Part shown: piece by piece, positions 19,210 through 29,763 of the stretch
Layout of the letters: each line of letters starts with the position of its first letter
Numbering within the stretch: the stretch's first letter is position 1
Assembly (NCBI GenBank): GCA_947184155.2
Contig: CAMXCT020006412.1
Span: forward strand, 222,501-286,500
Length of the DNA stretch: 64,000 nucleotides
DNA from: Cladocopium goreaui
Taxonomy: Eukaryota > Sar > Dinophyceae > Suessiales > Symbiodiniaceae
Reading direction: 5' to 3'
The notes under the pieces: model-generated
Databases searched by the model: none
What the model saw: the letters and a program-made list of their open reading frames with translations, nothing else
Told to the model about the DNA's origin: nothing
Made by a program: the position numbers and the translations under genes

Positions 19210-20167
19210 TTACTCAATTTCGCGATCTATCGGGCAAGGATTGGACGGAATGCAACTTGCTCTGGCCAGCTCGATTGCCTCCAACACGTTGCGCTTCCTC
19301 TCCGTCTGAATCAGCCGTTGGTGCCTCCAGTGTCGTGGAACTTTGACCCCAACAAACAAGATATTGGGGTTACGGCCACTCGCAGTTGAGAATGTTTCTG
19401 CAATGTCCGTAGCGTCGTCAATGTGAGCACTGCCACAAGACTGATGAGCCAACGCCCCCAACGCGAAAAGCTTCCCACCAGTCCAGATCCTCTCAGATGT
19501 GACGATCACGTGATCAAAAGGGTTGTGTGGCAATTCTGCAATGCCCAACACGCCCCTTCCATACTCGAGACAATGACAGTAGATCAGCAAAACTACCACG
19601 CAATCTGGGAATGCTGCTCTCAATCTGGAAATTGCCTGCCCCAATTCCGGCACGATTCTGTAACCCACTGGACGAAGGGTAGCTTTGGTCAGTCGGATTG
19701 CGTCACAAACCTGATTGATCAAAATTCGATCTGTGCATTGAACCCTCGGATGTGGGACGATCTCAATTCCAATCCTTGACAGGTAGGGAACCGGCTTGCC
19801 AGTTGGGTGGACAGATTGTGCAGAAGTTGGCCTTGGTTGCAGCAATGGATTGGCCGATGTCACAGACCCCCGCAAATGACCGAGATTTTGGAACTGTAGG
19901 CTGATACACCGATGGTCTTGGGACACAAACAACTGTTGATGACTCACTAGCAGGTGGATTCTGATGATCTGATTCAGATGCCGATGCAGATGAAGCACAC
20001 ACAGAGTCACCCACCACTGAATCGATCTCCTCCTCCTCTTCAAACCTCTGGAGCAATGGCTGTCCCCTCCTGGGGATGAAGGATATTCGCCCGGATTTTT
20101 TTTGCCCGGTCGACAACCTGCTGTCTCCTTCGGATTGTTGCCACGCCAAAAGTACTGTGGTCGTCAA
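19210..20167 (-). CDS. unknown protein, two overlapping minus frames (one frameshift)
   Basis: The first frame (20167 to about 19763) carries RISFIPRRGQPLLQRFEEEE and a Ser-rich acidic stretch. The second (to 19210) carries GYRIVPELGQAISRLRAAFP, DCVVVLLIYCHCLEYGRGVL, AELPHNPFDHVIVTSERIW and SGRNPNILFVGVKVPRHW. The hydrophobic-strand/turn rhythm of the second frame looks like a folded alpha/beta domain rather than chance. No family recognised. It lies upstream of the copia gag on the same strand, so it may be an accessory or 5' part of that element or a separate decayed gene. Confidence 0.45.
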
Positions 20168-20258
20168 AGTCTCGGTGAGCGGTCAATGCGTCAAACAGTG
20201 ACACAATATATTCAAGAAGGCACAGACACGCGGATTTGAATCTTCTACGCCACTGTAT

Positions 20259-21447
20259 TCACAAGGACAGGCCTGATGCAGAAAGCCGGGGATGATAGTG
20301 GACACGAACTATAGAGGCAGGAAATACGCAGCTGAAAGGAGAATGCGCCATGTGCTCTAGGTGAATATGAGCGTGACTTCTCCACATCTCCTTGCCAAAG
20401 CTGACATGCCGGGATGAGGTTGCGCGTTGTGCCTGCAAGTGCATCACATGCAAGTCAGCCAAAAAGAACCTCACGACCGCAACATCAAAGAATCAACATC
20501 AGGGAATCCATGTGCATCTGTAGAAATGGGGTTTCAAATGGCTTCAGACAGAAACAAGCTGGCCCTCCTCATCGTCTTCCTCATCTGAATGCGGCAAGTC
20601 ATCTGAAGATAGGAAGCCTATGCCTGCAAAGCACTGTCTGGAAACATTTTTGACCCAAACCCTGCATTATTTGAGCAGGTCTTTGGTTGAACATTCTTGA
20701 GCTTCCCGCAGAAAGACCAACTTAACAGGACCGACTGCTGCCAAAGACTGCCTCATGACTTCTTCATTCGTCCCACAACACGCATGAAGATCCTTGCCTT
20801 TTCGCGATGCTCTGTAGCTAATTTGAGAAGGTGAAGATTCCGTCACATCCTGCCCATCTCATCTTTGTCACTAGAATCACGTTCCATGCAAACACATGTG
20901 TGCAATTCTCGCTTGACATCATTTGCAGAAATCAAAAATCTGATCATGAAGATAAACTTACGACTAGCATCGATTACCTGAATAGCCATGAAAACACTGA
21001 CTTTGCGAAAATCCCTCTGGCCTTCCCCGACAAAAGGTGCGGGGCAACAGTTGGCCCAGGGCGTTTAACCGTCGGCGCAGCGCGTTTCGACGGCGGCTGC
21101 TCAGACAGGTCCTGCACAAAGCAAAGTGACTCAACTGAACCTCTCTCGGTTGAGGCACTTTGCGTTTGGACCTGCTGCATTGAAAACACATGTACCTTGC
21201 ACAGAAGAAGTTCATTTCTCCTCTTCAGCAAGTGCTCTCTTCGGTTGCTGCGCTCTGTCCTCCCGCGATCACTGCGATTTATTGCAGCACTATGCATTGC
21301 TACTAATCTGAACATCACAGGATTGCGTGATTGTGTACTGTTGCTGTTCCCTGTTCGACACTCGGAAAATGCTCCAAAATGTGATGTCACTCCAAACACT
21401 CCTGCAGCTTTCCAATCGAGAGGACCAACTGCTTCGTCAGGCGCCAC
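20259..21447 (-). pseudogene. broken minus-strand coding-like stretch,upstream of the unknown protein
   Basis: Successive minus frames give SRNPVMFRLVAMHSAAINR and GSVESLCFVQDLSEQPPSKR (21447-20974), then HVSFGKEMWRSHAHIHLEH (20474-20259), then EYIVSLFDALTAHRDFDDHS and VVDRAKKIRANILHPQEG (about 20230-20050). They look like pieces of one decayed sequence running into the unknown protein at 20167. No domain is recognised. A 43-bp hairpin at 21121-21163 lies in the first piece. Confidence 0.3.
21121..21163. repeat. 43-nt hairpin element, copy 1
   Basis: GCAAAGTGACTCAACTGA, a 7-nt loop (ACCTCTC) and TCGGTTGAGGCACTTTGC form an 18-bp stem with two mismatches. The right arm is identical to that of the second copy at 41591-41608. 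The loops differ in sequence but both are 7 nt. Confidence 0.8.
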
Positions 21448-21479
21448 GCCTCGGGCTGTGACCGGCTAACACTACACAC

Positions 21480-22075
21480 ATGCACATTCCTTCAATCTCC
21501 CCTTCCCGCACCTTCGGCTTCAGCGGCGGCGCATTGGACGGCATCAGTCTATCCCGCTTAGCGTGAGAGCCAAACCCACGCTTGCTGCAGACAATAGAGA
21601 GCTGGTCGTCCGCTGCCAGTCACTTCCATCAAAAAGCGTACGAGAACTGAGTCTCAGGAAGACTCCCATGAACAATGAACATGTTCATCCTAGGTCCTAG
21701 GCGCTAGGCTATCCTTCTAACATGTATATGATTACTGTATATGTGTACAATATACGTATATATATATATATACATATGCATATGATATATATATATAACT
21801 TTCTCACCAACAACATGGGGAAGTACTGAATGCAGTTCATCAATATATAACATGCAGATCTTTGCAGTTGTCATGGTCAGTGATATCGGTCGAAACAGGC
21901 CAACTTCCAGAAAGCCAAGAACCACATAGTGCTTTATTTGTATGGTGAAATCGTGAACTCCGGAAACCCATCACCAAAAGATTCTTGCATATATTATATA
22001 TATTGTTTATGTTAGCTGTTCCCAGTCAACATGCGCCGGGTCCATTTTTGGCTGCGGACCAGGGGGCAATCGAAT
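21480..22075. other. stretch without a clear gene
   Basis: Mixed sequence, then an AT-rich tract with ATATATATATATACATATG at about 21750-21800. No frame or repeat family stands out. Confidence 0.6.
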
Positions 22076-22225
22076 GGGGGGGGGCCACACCCCCGCCCTA
22101 AGTACAGATTCAATACTCTCAGCTCTCAATTTCCGGGAAAGGGCCAGCCACCTTCCCCAATACTAAACTAGTACTAAAGTACATAGAACTCAGGTAGCCT
22201 CGGCTACCTTTCGGGATCACACTGG
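22076..22225. repeat. GGTAGCC-hairpin repeat family, copy 1
   Basis: Starts with a G run (GGGGGGGGGCCACACCCC), passes CAATTTCCGGGAAAGGGCC and ACTAAACTAGTACTAAAGTA, and ends with GAACTCAGGTAGCCTCGGCT, whose AGGTAGCC/GGCTACCT arms form a tight hairpin, then TTTCGGGATCAC. Matching copies lie at 43388-43524 and, more diverged, at 53160-53297. All three are in the same orientation. Confidence 0.75.
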
Positions 22226-22371
22226 AATTTCAAGTTCAAATCGTTTTTGGTGCTGGATATAAGTTTGATAGAACAGTGGCGGTGGAGCAAGCAATAGGGG
22301 GCTCAAGTCCTAGAGCTAGCAAATATGGATGGCCAATTGGTGGCCTAGGCTGAGGCTGTTAACCAGTTAAA

Positions 22372-22557
22372 CTTAAACCCACCTACCACAGTCAAGTAGG
22401 GGGTTTACGACACCAAACGCAAGCAACAACGGCAAGTGACTTTTACCGCAGTGCTTGAGCCAAATGTAAAGGTGGCGATGCCAAGATGAGTTCTTCACAA
22501 CTGGAAAGACAAGCTAGATACTAGGGATGATAAGAGGGATGCCCTACGGCTATTTCA
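22372..22557. repeat. dispersed ~190-bp repeat, copy 2
   Basis: Second copy of the repeat at 12243-12433, same orientation, opening with TTAAACCCACCTACCACAG and ending GATGCCCTACGGCTATTTC. It is not next to recognisable retroelement coding sequence here. Its minus strand contains TTTGGCTCAAG, an 11-base match to the end of the spliced leader that copy 1 lacks by one base; this is probably coincidence. Confidence 0.75.
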
Positions 22558-22879
22558 CATGGCATATCATAACTGATATATATATATATGTGTGTGATTA
22601 TATATTTGTAATTATTGTACCTGGTTTGATTTTCATTAACATGATTTGCGATTCTATTAAAGTAGCTCCCCCAATGTCAACGGATGATCATCTTTTTCCC
22701 AAACGTTGCCAAATTTGAGGAGTACAGCCCATTTCCAGACACACACCCAAGTGGTGAGCAAAGGACCAAAACTGCAAGGTCGCTACAGTAGTGACCCAAA
22801 AAAAACTCTGTGTAAAAAAGGTCGGATCCAATTGCCGCGTCTGGCAGATTTGAATCCAGGTGGCAGCCGCGTTTTTTTG

Positions 22880-25824
22880 GGTTGAAGCCGGTAAGCTCGA
22901 AGTTCATTCCCAGGGGCAGATGCCATGCAGGCCACTGCAATCGAAATGAAAATCCTGAAAGCCTCGCCACCCAATGACAGCTTCACACCCGGTGTGGCCA
23001 ACTGGATCATCATGAAATGTCGAGTGATGCCATAGATCAAATCCCGGAGCAAGGTGGGAAAATAAGCTTGATAGAGTTTCTTGAACTTCACCTTCAGCTG
23101 CAAGCTCTTGATGTAACCTCAGCGTTTGAAGCCCATTAATCGTAAACTAGCATGCTGAATCTCCATCGTAGTGGTGAGCAGTGTGTTTGCCCCTCTGCTT
23201 TGAAACTTGCTCTAAGTTTCTAAGAGAAAGAATGTCCAAAGAAATCCAAAGAAACACGTTCCTTTTATGCTGGCAGTCGAATATGTGAATCCTTTCTCAC
23301 TGCCAACACTGAGGAACGGTAGTTTGCCAGAGGCAAAACTGCAGAGGTGTAGATCACAGCAGCAAAGATGCCCTGCAAAGGATAAGGGATGAAGGACCAG
23401 GTCGTTGAAAAGTCATTGACCGCTTCGAAAAATGGGAACTTCAAGAGATTCCTTGGATTCGAAGGGTGAGGAATCCGATTGAAGGACTGCTTTGCTGTGA
23501 GCCTGTGATCTGCATACCCAAATTTACCAAAACTCGCTTCCGATCACTTTCTAGGTGGTGTATATGAAAAAAAAGACTATAGATTGCAAGGACCATCAAT
23601 TCGTGCAAATGATCAGAAAATGTCGACTGGCTCCTCTAAAAATGCTTCTGCCTGTTTCCAGTGTTTGCTGATCGTTCCCATCTTTTGTTCGAGCCCCGTG
23701 GCCACAGGATCCACGTTTTGCTGCTTGAATACCACTGTGTCTCATTCAATTGTCTCCCTTCAATGTTTGAACTCCCAACATGTCAAACCTCCCTTCTTGT
23801 TTCAACCAATCATCGCAATTACTTCAATCTCCCTTCCCCCCGACAATAAGGTCTGTCTTATTGGTGAAAAAAATACTTTACTTCGTGTGATCCCCACCAT
23901 GACATTTATACATGTTCTTACTGGCACATCTTCTGGCATTCTATCTGACATATCTTCTGACATTCTATTTGGCATTCTATCTGGCATATCTTCTGGCATT
24001 CTATCTGACATATCTTCTGACATTCTATGTGGCATTCTATCTGGCATATCTTCTGGCATTCTATCTGGCAAATCTTCTGGCATTCTATCTGGCATATCTT
24101 CTGGCATTCTATCTGACATATCTTCTGGCATTCAATCTGGCATTCTATCTGGCATATCTTCTGGCATATCTGACATATCTGACATATCTTCTGGCATATC
24201 TTCTGGCATCTGACATATCTATTCTGGCATTCTATCTGGAATATTCTTTGGGGCATTCTATCTGGCCAAATATCTTCTGGCTGGCATTCTATTGACATAT
24301 CTTCTGGCATCGGGCATTCCGATCATCGGAACATTTATCTTTCTGCATTATATTCTGAAATAATCTTCTGGCATCTATTGCTGGAATCTATCTGGATTAC
24401 TTCTGGAAGGATCTTCGGGCATATCTATCTGGATATCTTATGGCATATTTTTATTGGGCATTTCTTCTGGCATATCTATCTGGCATATCTTCTGGCATAT
24501 TTTCTGGCATTCTATCTGGCAAATCTTCTGGCATTATATCTGGCATTCTATCTGGCATAAATATTCCTTGGGCATAAATTCTTCTGGCATTCTTCTGGAC
24601 TAATCTTCCTGACATTTCTATTGGCATTTTCTATCGGCATATCTTCTCGCAGAACTTATGGCATTCTATTCTGGCAAACTCTTGTGGCATTTCTATCTGG
24701 GCATTCTTCTGCATTTTATCCTGAAATATTCTTTTCTGGAATTTTCTATTGGCATTCTATCTGGCATATCTTCTGGCATATTATCTGGCATTCTATCTGG
24801 CATATCTTCTGGCATATATTCTGACATATCTTCTGGCATTCTATCTGGCATATCTTCTGGAATATCTTCTGGCATATCTATCTGGCATATCTTCTGGCAT
24901 ATTTTCTGGCATTCTACCTGGCAAATCTTCTGGCACTCTATCTGACATTTTATCTTCCTACATGCGGTCCGGCAGGGAACACTTGGCATGGATACTCGCG
25001 GTTGAGGTCCGGCAGGGAACACTGGGCGTGGATGGCCGTGGTTGAGGTCCGGCAGGGACCACTGGGCATGGATGGCCGTGGTTGAGGTCCGGCAGGGAAC
25101 ACTGGGCGTGGATGGTCGTGGTTGAGGTCCGGCAGGGAACACTGGGCGTGGATGGTCGTGGTTGAGGTCCGGCAGCGAACACTGTGGATCGCGAGTCGCA
25201 GTTGAGCAGGAGGACGAGGAGGACAACGAGACGAGGAGGACAACGAGAGGAGGAGGACAACGAGAGGAGGAGGACGACGAGAGGAGGAGGAGAGGAGGAG
25301 GAGGAGAAGGCAACTTAGATAAAATCTAACAACCCTCACCTGGCAGGTGGGGAAATATAAATCCCTCTATTGGTGGTTTCTTAAACCAAATGGGTTTGTC
25401 TGAGAACAGGATGCCCCCAAGATTTGCTATGGCCATCAATTCTTCCGGGTATCCCCCATTTTCAGACGCGCCCGTATCATATTGTTGATGCTTTAATCAT
25501 ATATCCTATGGTAGTCCTGTGATATTCCCATAATAAACCATCTCGAAGTGGATTCAACATCACAAACATTTCTCAAACCATCTTAAGCCATCCTAAACCA
25601 CCTTAAACCAACTTAAACCATCTTAAATAAATCCCAAAAATTGCTGGTGGCCCCTGTTTTCACCGTCCCACCGGGCATCGTGGCCAGCACCGTTCGAAAG
25701 AACCGCAGGATGTCGATGAGACGCACCTCGCGGATGGCTGCGCCCACTGTCATCCGCTTCACGGCCACGCGGTTCAGCACGGGTTCAGTAAAGGCTTGCA
25801 GCAGTGCCGCCACCACAGCGGCCT
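22880..25824 (-). CDS. mitochondrial-carrier-like gene, at least three exons
   Basis: Exon a (25824 to about 25660): VAALLQAFTEPVLNRVAVKR, MTVGAAIREVRLIDILRFFR, TVLATMP. Exon b (23486 to about 23300): NPRNLLKFPFFEAVNDFSTT, WSFIPYPLQGIFAAVIYTSA, VLPLANYR. Exon c (about 23125-22880): KKLYQAYFPTLLRDLIYGIT, FRIFISIAVACMASAPGNEL, RAYRLQPKK. The pattern of amphipathic helix, (S/T)xPxxxR and FPTLLRD..YG resembles the repeats of the mitochondrial carrier superfamily, in a divergent form I associate with alveolates. Such proteins sit in the inner mitochondrial membrane and exchange metabolites; the substrate cannot be inferred. Exon order on one strand supports a single gene. The first and last exons are not certain. 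Composite repeat B occupies the intron between a and b. Confidence 0.55.
23874..25355. repeat. composite minisatellite element, copy B
   Basis: Same architecture as copy A: shared opening TTACTTCGTGTGATCCCCAC, a longer 12-bp array (about 23925-24955, with a degraded middle at 24230-24740), six 40-bp units (24961-25205) instead of four, a GAGGAC tract, and the shared ending CTCACCTGGCAGGTGGGGAAA. First and last 40-bp units match between copies while the count differs, showing array expansion or loss after divergence. Confidence 0.9.
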
Positions 25825-25839
25825 AGGGCTGGGACAAAA

Positions 25840-26060
25840 TGACAAACAGCTGCGATTTATGCATGTATTATATATTTATACATGTATGATATGTATTTAT
25901 AATATATATATATATATATCATAGCTTGGGTGCATAATATGCAAAATATTTACATCTGTATGGACTGTATTGATCTATATATATATATTATGCAGATCTT
26001 ATTAATTGTGTGGAAGAAAATCACGGTCATGCTATGAGAGAATGTATATACTTACTTAGC
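25840..26060. repeat. AT-rich tract
   Basis: TATATTTATA/ATATATATAT runs between the carrier exon and ordinary sequence. No gene signal. Confidence 0.8.
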
Positions 26061-26394
26061 AATCTAGAATGCTTGGCACATGATATGTACTTGGCAAGGC
26101 TACAGTAGTGGAGGGAGATGAGTGACGGAAAAAGGAAGCATGTCAGTGTGGAATGTGGAGAAATCCAGTTTTACTGTTTTTGTTCATCCAAGCAGTGCCA
26201 TCCGACTTGTCCCAATGACCCAATGAGGTACGATGGAAGTCAACCACAAGTTCTTGCAGTCTAAAAGACCCACTTCTGCGCCATTCCAAATTACAGACCA
26301 GACTCACGGATGGCCTTAATCAACTTGCCAACTTCCCTTTCGAATCTTTCAAAAAAAGAACATGTCACAAGCAAAATCTTGTCCAAGTAGCCAA

Positions 26395-26618
26395 TGCCCC
26401 TACACAGGCTTGTCTTCCAACATGGCCCAGTAGCACTGCCTTCCTGGCCACTCCGCCAGCCCTGCGCCACCGCCGCTCCCCTGGTGCCGGCAGTGGCAGC
26501 TCTCTCCACCTTGCCCGCGGCGACGCGGCGCATGCGGCGCAGGGTACCAGCACCGGACGCGGCAAATGTGGCGGCAGAACTGTGGCCATCGGGACGCCGG
26601 TCGCATGGTGAACGTTCA
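26395..26618 (-). CDS. GC-rich exon candidate, Ala/Arg-rich
   Basis: This is the most GC-rich segment of its neighbourhood. One minus frame reads SSAATFAASGAGTLRRMRRV and AAGKVERAATAGTRGAAVAQ, typical of an Ala/Arg-rich leader or low-complexity exon. It lies 0.6 kb upstream of the carrier-like exon a on the same strand and could be its 5' part, for example a targeting region. All three minus frames are open, so the frame is uncertain. Confidence 0.35.
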
Positions 26619-26806
26619 TTCAGTGGTGTTTTCCAGAGGGACTGGGGTTGAGAAGTTGAGACTTGACTTGTCAATGGATTCTTTTAGGCTAGTGATGGAA
26701 GATTGCTCACGGATTTTCCTTTTTGGAGTTGGCCGTGCTTTGTGTGGTTAAGCGATGTGAGTTCAAGTCAATTGCAGCCAGGCCACGTGGGATGAGGCAA
26801 CCTCCT

Positions 26807-27286
26807 TCAGAATCTGTCCTTAAAACCCAAAGTAGAAATTGAGATGGATCCATGTTCACCCCATCTCGCAGTGCCTGGGTAGCCTGGCTGAACTCCGTTC
26901 GATTCACTGTTTTTTGATGTGTTTTGGATGCTTTGCTGCAAGGTATTCTTGAGCAAAGCACCTGCTTCCGGCAGGGTCAGTTTCACCCTGAACTCTCTGC
27001 CTCCGACTGACCTTTCCATCCAGGACTCTGCAAAAAACTCTGTCTTGAGTTTCAAATGTTATCTGAAGGTACTAAGCAGAAATCCAAGTTCTCAAATGTA
27101 CCAAGTGTATCCCAATATCCCGTCTTCTATATCACACAATATCACACATCTCACTACATTTGGTTGAGCAGCAGCAGACAGCACTTCCCTAGCCAGAAAG
27201 ACACACCCACTGGAAGTCACCTTCTCAGTCTTCTCTGAGAATTCTGTGGATGGCAGGGAGTAGAAACTGGCACCTCGGGTTGCCAC
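26807..27286 (-). CDS. weak exon cluster
   Basis: An ATG at 27286-27284 opens MATRGASFYSLPSTEFSEK, and a separate minus frame at about 27055-26940 gives TEFFAESWMERSVGGREF and RVKLTLPEAGALLKNTL. Both look coding-like but no junction joins them convincingly. No domain is recognised. Confidence 0.25.
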
Positions 27287-27349
27287 TTAAATTTAGCCCT
27301 TGGAGTTGGAGTGGTTCCAGGTTTCCACATCCATGTTAACATCCTGCAG

Positions 27350-27817
27350 CAACTGTATTTATTATACCTTATATGTACCATATCACATCATAGCAAAACA
27401 TATCACATCCGATCCCATCACACCATATCATATCATGTCATATCATATCATATCATATCATTTATGCGTCATACAATGTTATATATTTATATGTGTGTAT
27501 GTATACATATATATATATGTATATATATATATATATGCATCTGTATATATATATATGTGTGTATATGTATATATATATGTGTGTGTTTTTATGTAAATAT
27601 ATATATATATGTATATATATATATACATATGTGTATATATATATGTATTAACCATGATTAAAAAAAATGTATGTGTATGTATGTATGTACGTATGTATGC
27701 ATGCATGCCTGCCTGCCTGCCTGTATGTATGTATGTATGTATGTATGTATGTATGTATGTATGCATGTATGTAGAAACACATGTGTAAATGTATTTATGT
27801 ACATATGTATAATATGT

Positions 27818-27849
<32 letters not shown>

Positions 27850-27860
27850 ATGTATATGCC
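27350..27860. repeat. microsatellites: (CATAT)n, (TATG)n, (GTATAT)n
   Basis: ATCATATCATATC at about 27400-27462, TATATATG-type runs to 27650, then (TATG)n with TGCC variants at 27670-27775 and TATATG to 27857. The tract stops at the left end of the TIR element at 27862. Confidence 0.95.
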
Positions 27861-27861
27861 T

Positions 27862-28641
27862 GCGGACCGAAAACCGTTCCCGTAAAACGCACGTTTTTGA
27901 ATATCGCGATTGTCGGGTGGAGTGGGGTGGGGTGGGGGGGCATGTTAACGTTCCTTGTACTTCGTACATGATATATTGCCATGCTGCTGAGATCTCTGGG
28001 ATCGTTTACTACGTTACATGTTGCTACACTGCTGATGGGGTGGGGTGGGGGGTGGGGTTGGGGTGGGGGGGGGGGGGCATGTTAACGTTCCTTGTACTTC
28101 GTGCATGATATATTGCCATGCTGCTGAGATCTTTGGGATCGTTTACTACGTTACATGTGCTGATGGGGTGGGGTGGGGTGGGGTGGGGTGGTCATGTTAA
28201 CGTTCCTTGTACTTCGTACATGATATATTGCCATGCTGCTGAGATCTCTGGGATTGTTTACTACGTTACATGTTGCTACGCTGCTGAGATCTCTGGGATC
28301 GTTTACTACGTTACATGTTGCTACGCTGCTGAGATCTCTGGGATCGTTTACTACGTTACATGTTCTATGTGGAATCTGATGAAAAAGTCAATTCCCAGCA
28401 ACTTGAGTGCCAAAAGTGACCTCTTGATGGTGTATGCTAGAGCTTGGCAATGGAGATGCATTCACAAGAATGCTGACTGCCAGCTGATAACGGCGCATGC
28501 GTTGTAGCGATGACGCTGAAGAGCCAAAAAACGCGCCCCAAGTTTTTCCAGGATTTCCAATCATCAAATCAGCACGGCACTGTGGTAAAATCACCATTTG
28601 TTTAAAAAACGTGCGTTTTATGGGCACGGTTTCCGGTCCGG
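27862..28641. mobile_element. ~780-bp inverted-repeat element inside a microsatellite
   Basis: The left end reads CGGACCGAAAACCGTTCCC then GTAAAACGCACGTTTTT. The right end on the other strand reads CGGACCGGAAACCGTGCCC then ATAAAACGCACGTTTTTT. These are inverted repeats of nearly 40 bp with about five differences. Microsatellite DNA lies immediately outside both ends, so a target duplication cannot be resolved. Inside, a block beginning CATGTTAACGTTCCTTGTAC recurs at 27942, 28078 and 28193, and a ~45-bp unit with GAGATCTCTGGGATCG is tandem at about 28220-28360, separated by GGGGT runs. No transposase frame. Confidence 0.65.
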
Positions 28642-29172
28642 CGGGATGTATATGTATATATGCATATGTATAGGTGTATATGTGTATATGTGTATATGTG
28701 TATGCGTGTACATATATATATATATATATGTGTGTGTGTCTATGCATATGTGTATATTTGTATATGTGTATTTGTATAAATGTATTTTTAAATGTGTATA
28801 TGTACATTTGTAAATATGAGTATCTGTAAACATATATATATATATATTTATATTTGTAAATCTGTGTATATATGTATTTATATATATATGTGTATATATG
28901 TGTATATGTATGAATGTATGAATGTATGTATGTACGTACGTACGCACGATGTCTGTCTGTCTGTCTGTATGTATGTATGCATGCATACATATATGTGTAT
29001 ATGTGTGTATATGTGTGCATATGTGCATATGTGTATATGTATATGTGCATATGTGTATATGTATATGTGTGTGTGTGTCTATGTGTATGTATATAGATAT
29101 AGGTGTATATATATATGTGTGTGTGATGCATATGTATGTATGTGTATATATACAATATATATATATAGCGTA
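28642..29172. repeat. microsatellites: (TATATG)n, (TATG)n, (TGTC)n
   Basis: Continuation of simple repeats on the right of the TIR element, with GTATGTATG, GTACGTACG and CTGTCTGTCTGTCTG sections at 28915-28975 and GTGTATATG runs to the end. No coding content. Confidence 0.95.
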
Positions 29173-29269
29173 TTATTGTATTGTAGTCGCTACATGTTTG
29201 TTGGCTAATGGATGCTAATGGATGTTAATCTAGTTGGTTTATGTGGTCCCCGGGATGAAGCATATCCTG

Positions 29270-29349
29270 AAAATGCACCCCATTCGGAATTTGCCCTTTG
29301 CCAAGAAACGCTTCACCGCGTCCACTGTGCTGGACTTTTTGTCCAACGC
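29270..29349 (-). CDS. short exon candidate
   Basis: The minus frame reads ALDKKSSTVDAVKRFLAKGK then FRMGC, a natural-looking basic amphipathic peptide, preceded by CCAG and with an AG-rich exit. No family recognised. Confidence 0.3.
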
Positions 29350-29689
29350 CCTGGCGTTTTGACCCTGGTTGATGGGGCCCCAACATGGGGCTTTTCCCAT
29401 GGGTGTGTTCTGACGCCCTTATCGAATGACCTTTCTATGACCTTTTTATGACTTTGTTCTACCTTTTCCTATCTTTACTATGCTGACATGGTAGCAGTTT
29501 TGGGGATTAGAGATGAACCATCATCTACATGACACAAGGTCACCATTCGACAAGTAAAGCCCCATCATTCATTTCATTTCCCCCAATGTGGGTGTGTTCG
29601 GAAATAACACACCTCAAAATTTGATGGCTTATAGAAATGGTACCACCATTTTTCCCCTTATTTGATGGATTTTGATTGCTGAAAAAAAC

Positions 29690-29763
29690 TGGGGTGCAGT
29701 ATACCCGTCCGAGCCTTGCAGCCAAGAGTACCACGCTGGGGTCCAGGCATGCAACAGCGGTAC
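29690..29763 (-). CDS. short exon candidate
   Basis: After GCAG at 29766-29763 the minus strand reads TAVACLDPSVVLLAARLGRV then YCTPVFF. Composition is coding-like but the evidence is limited to that. It is 340 bp upstream of the preceding candidate on the same strand. Confidence 0.25.

Noticed and set aside
22440-22465. Spliced-leader relic in the 190-bp repeat (TTTGGCTCAAG on the minus strand)
   Set aside because: An 11-base match that is broken in the other copy of the same repeat and lacks the CCATTTT context.
28000-28360. CRISPR-like array (repeated ~45-bp units)
   Set aside because: Units are contiguous tandem copies without unique spacers and the sequence is eukaryotic.
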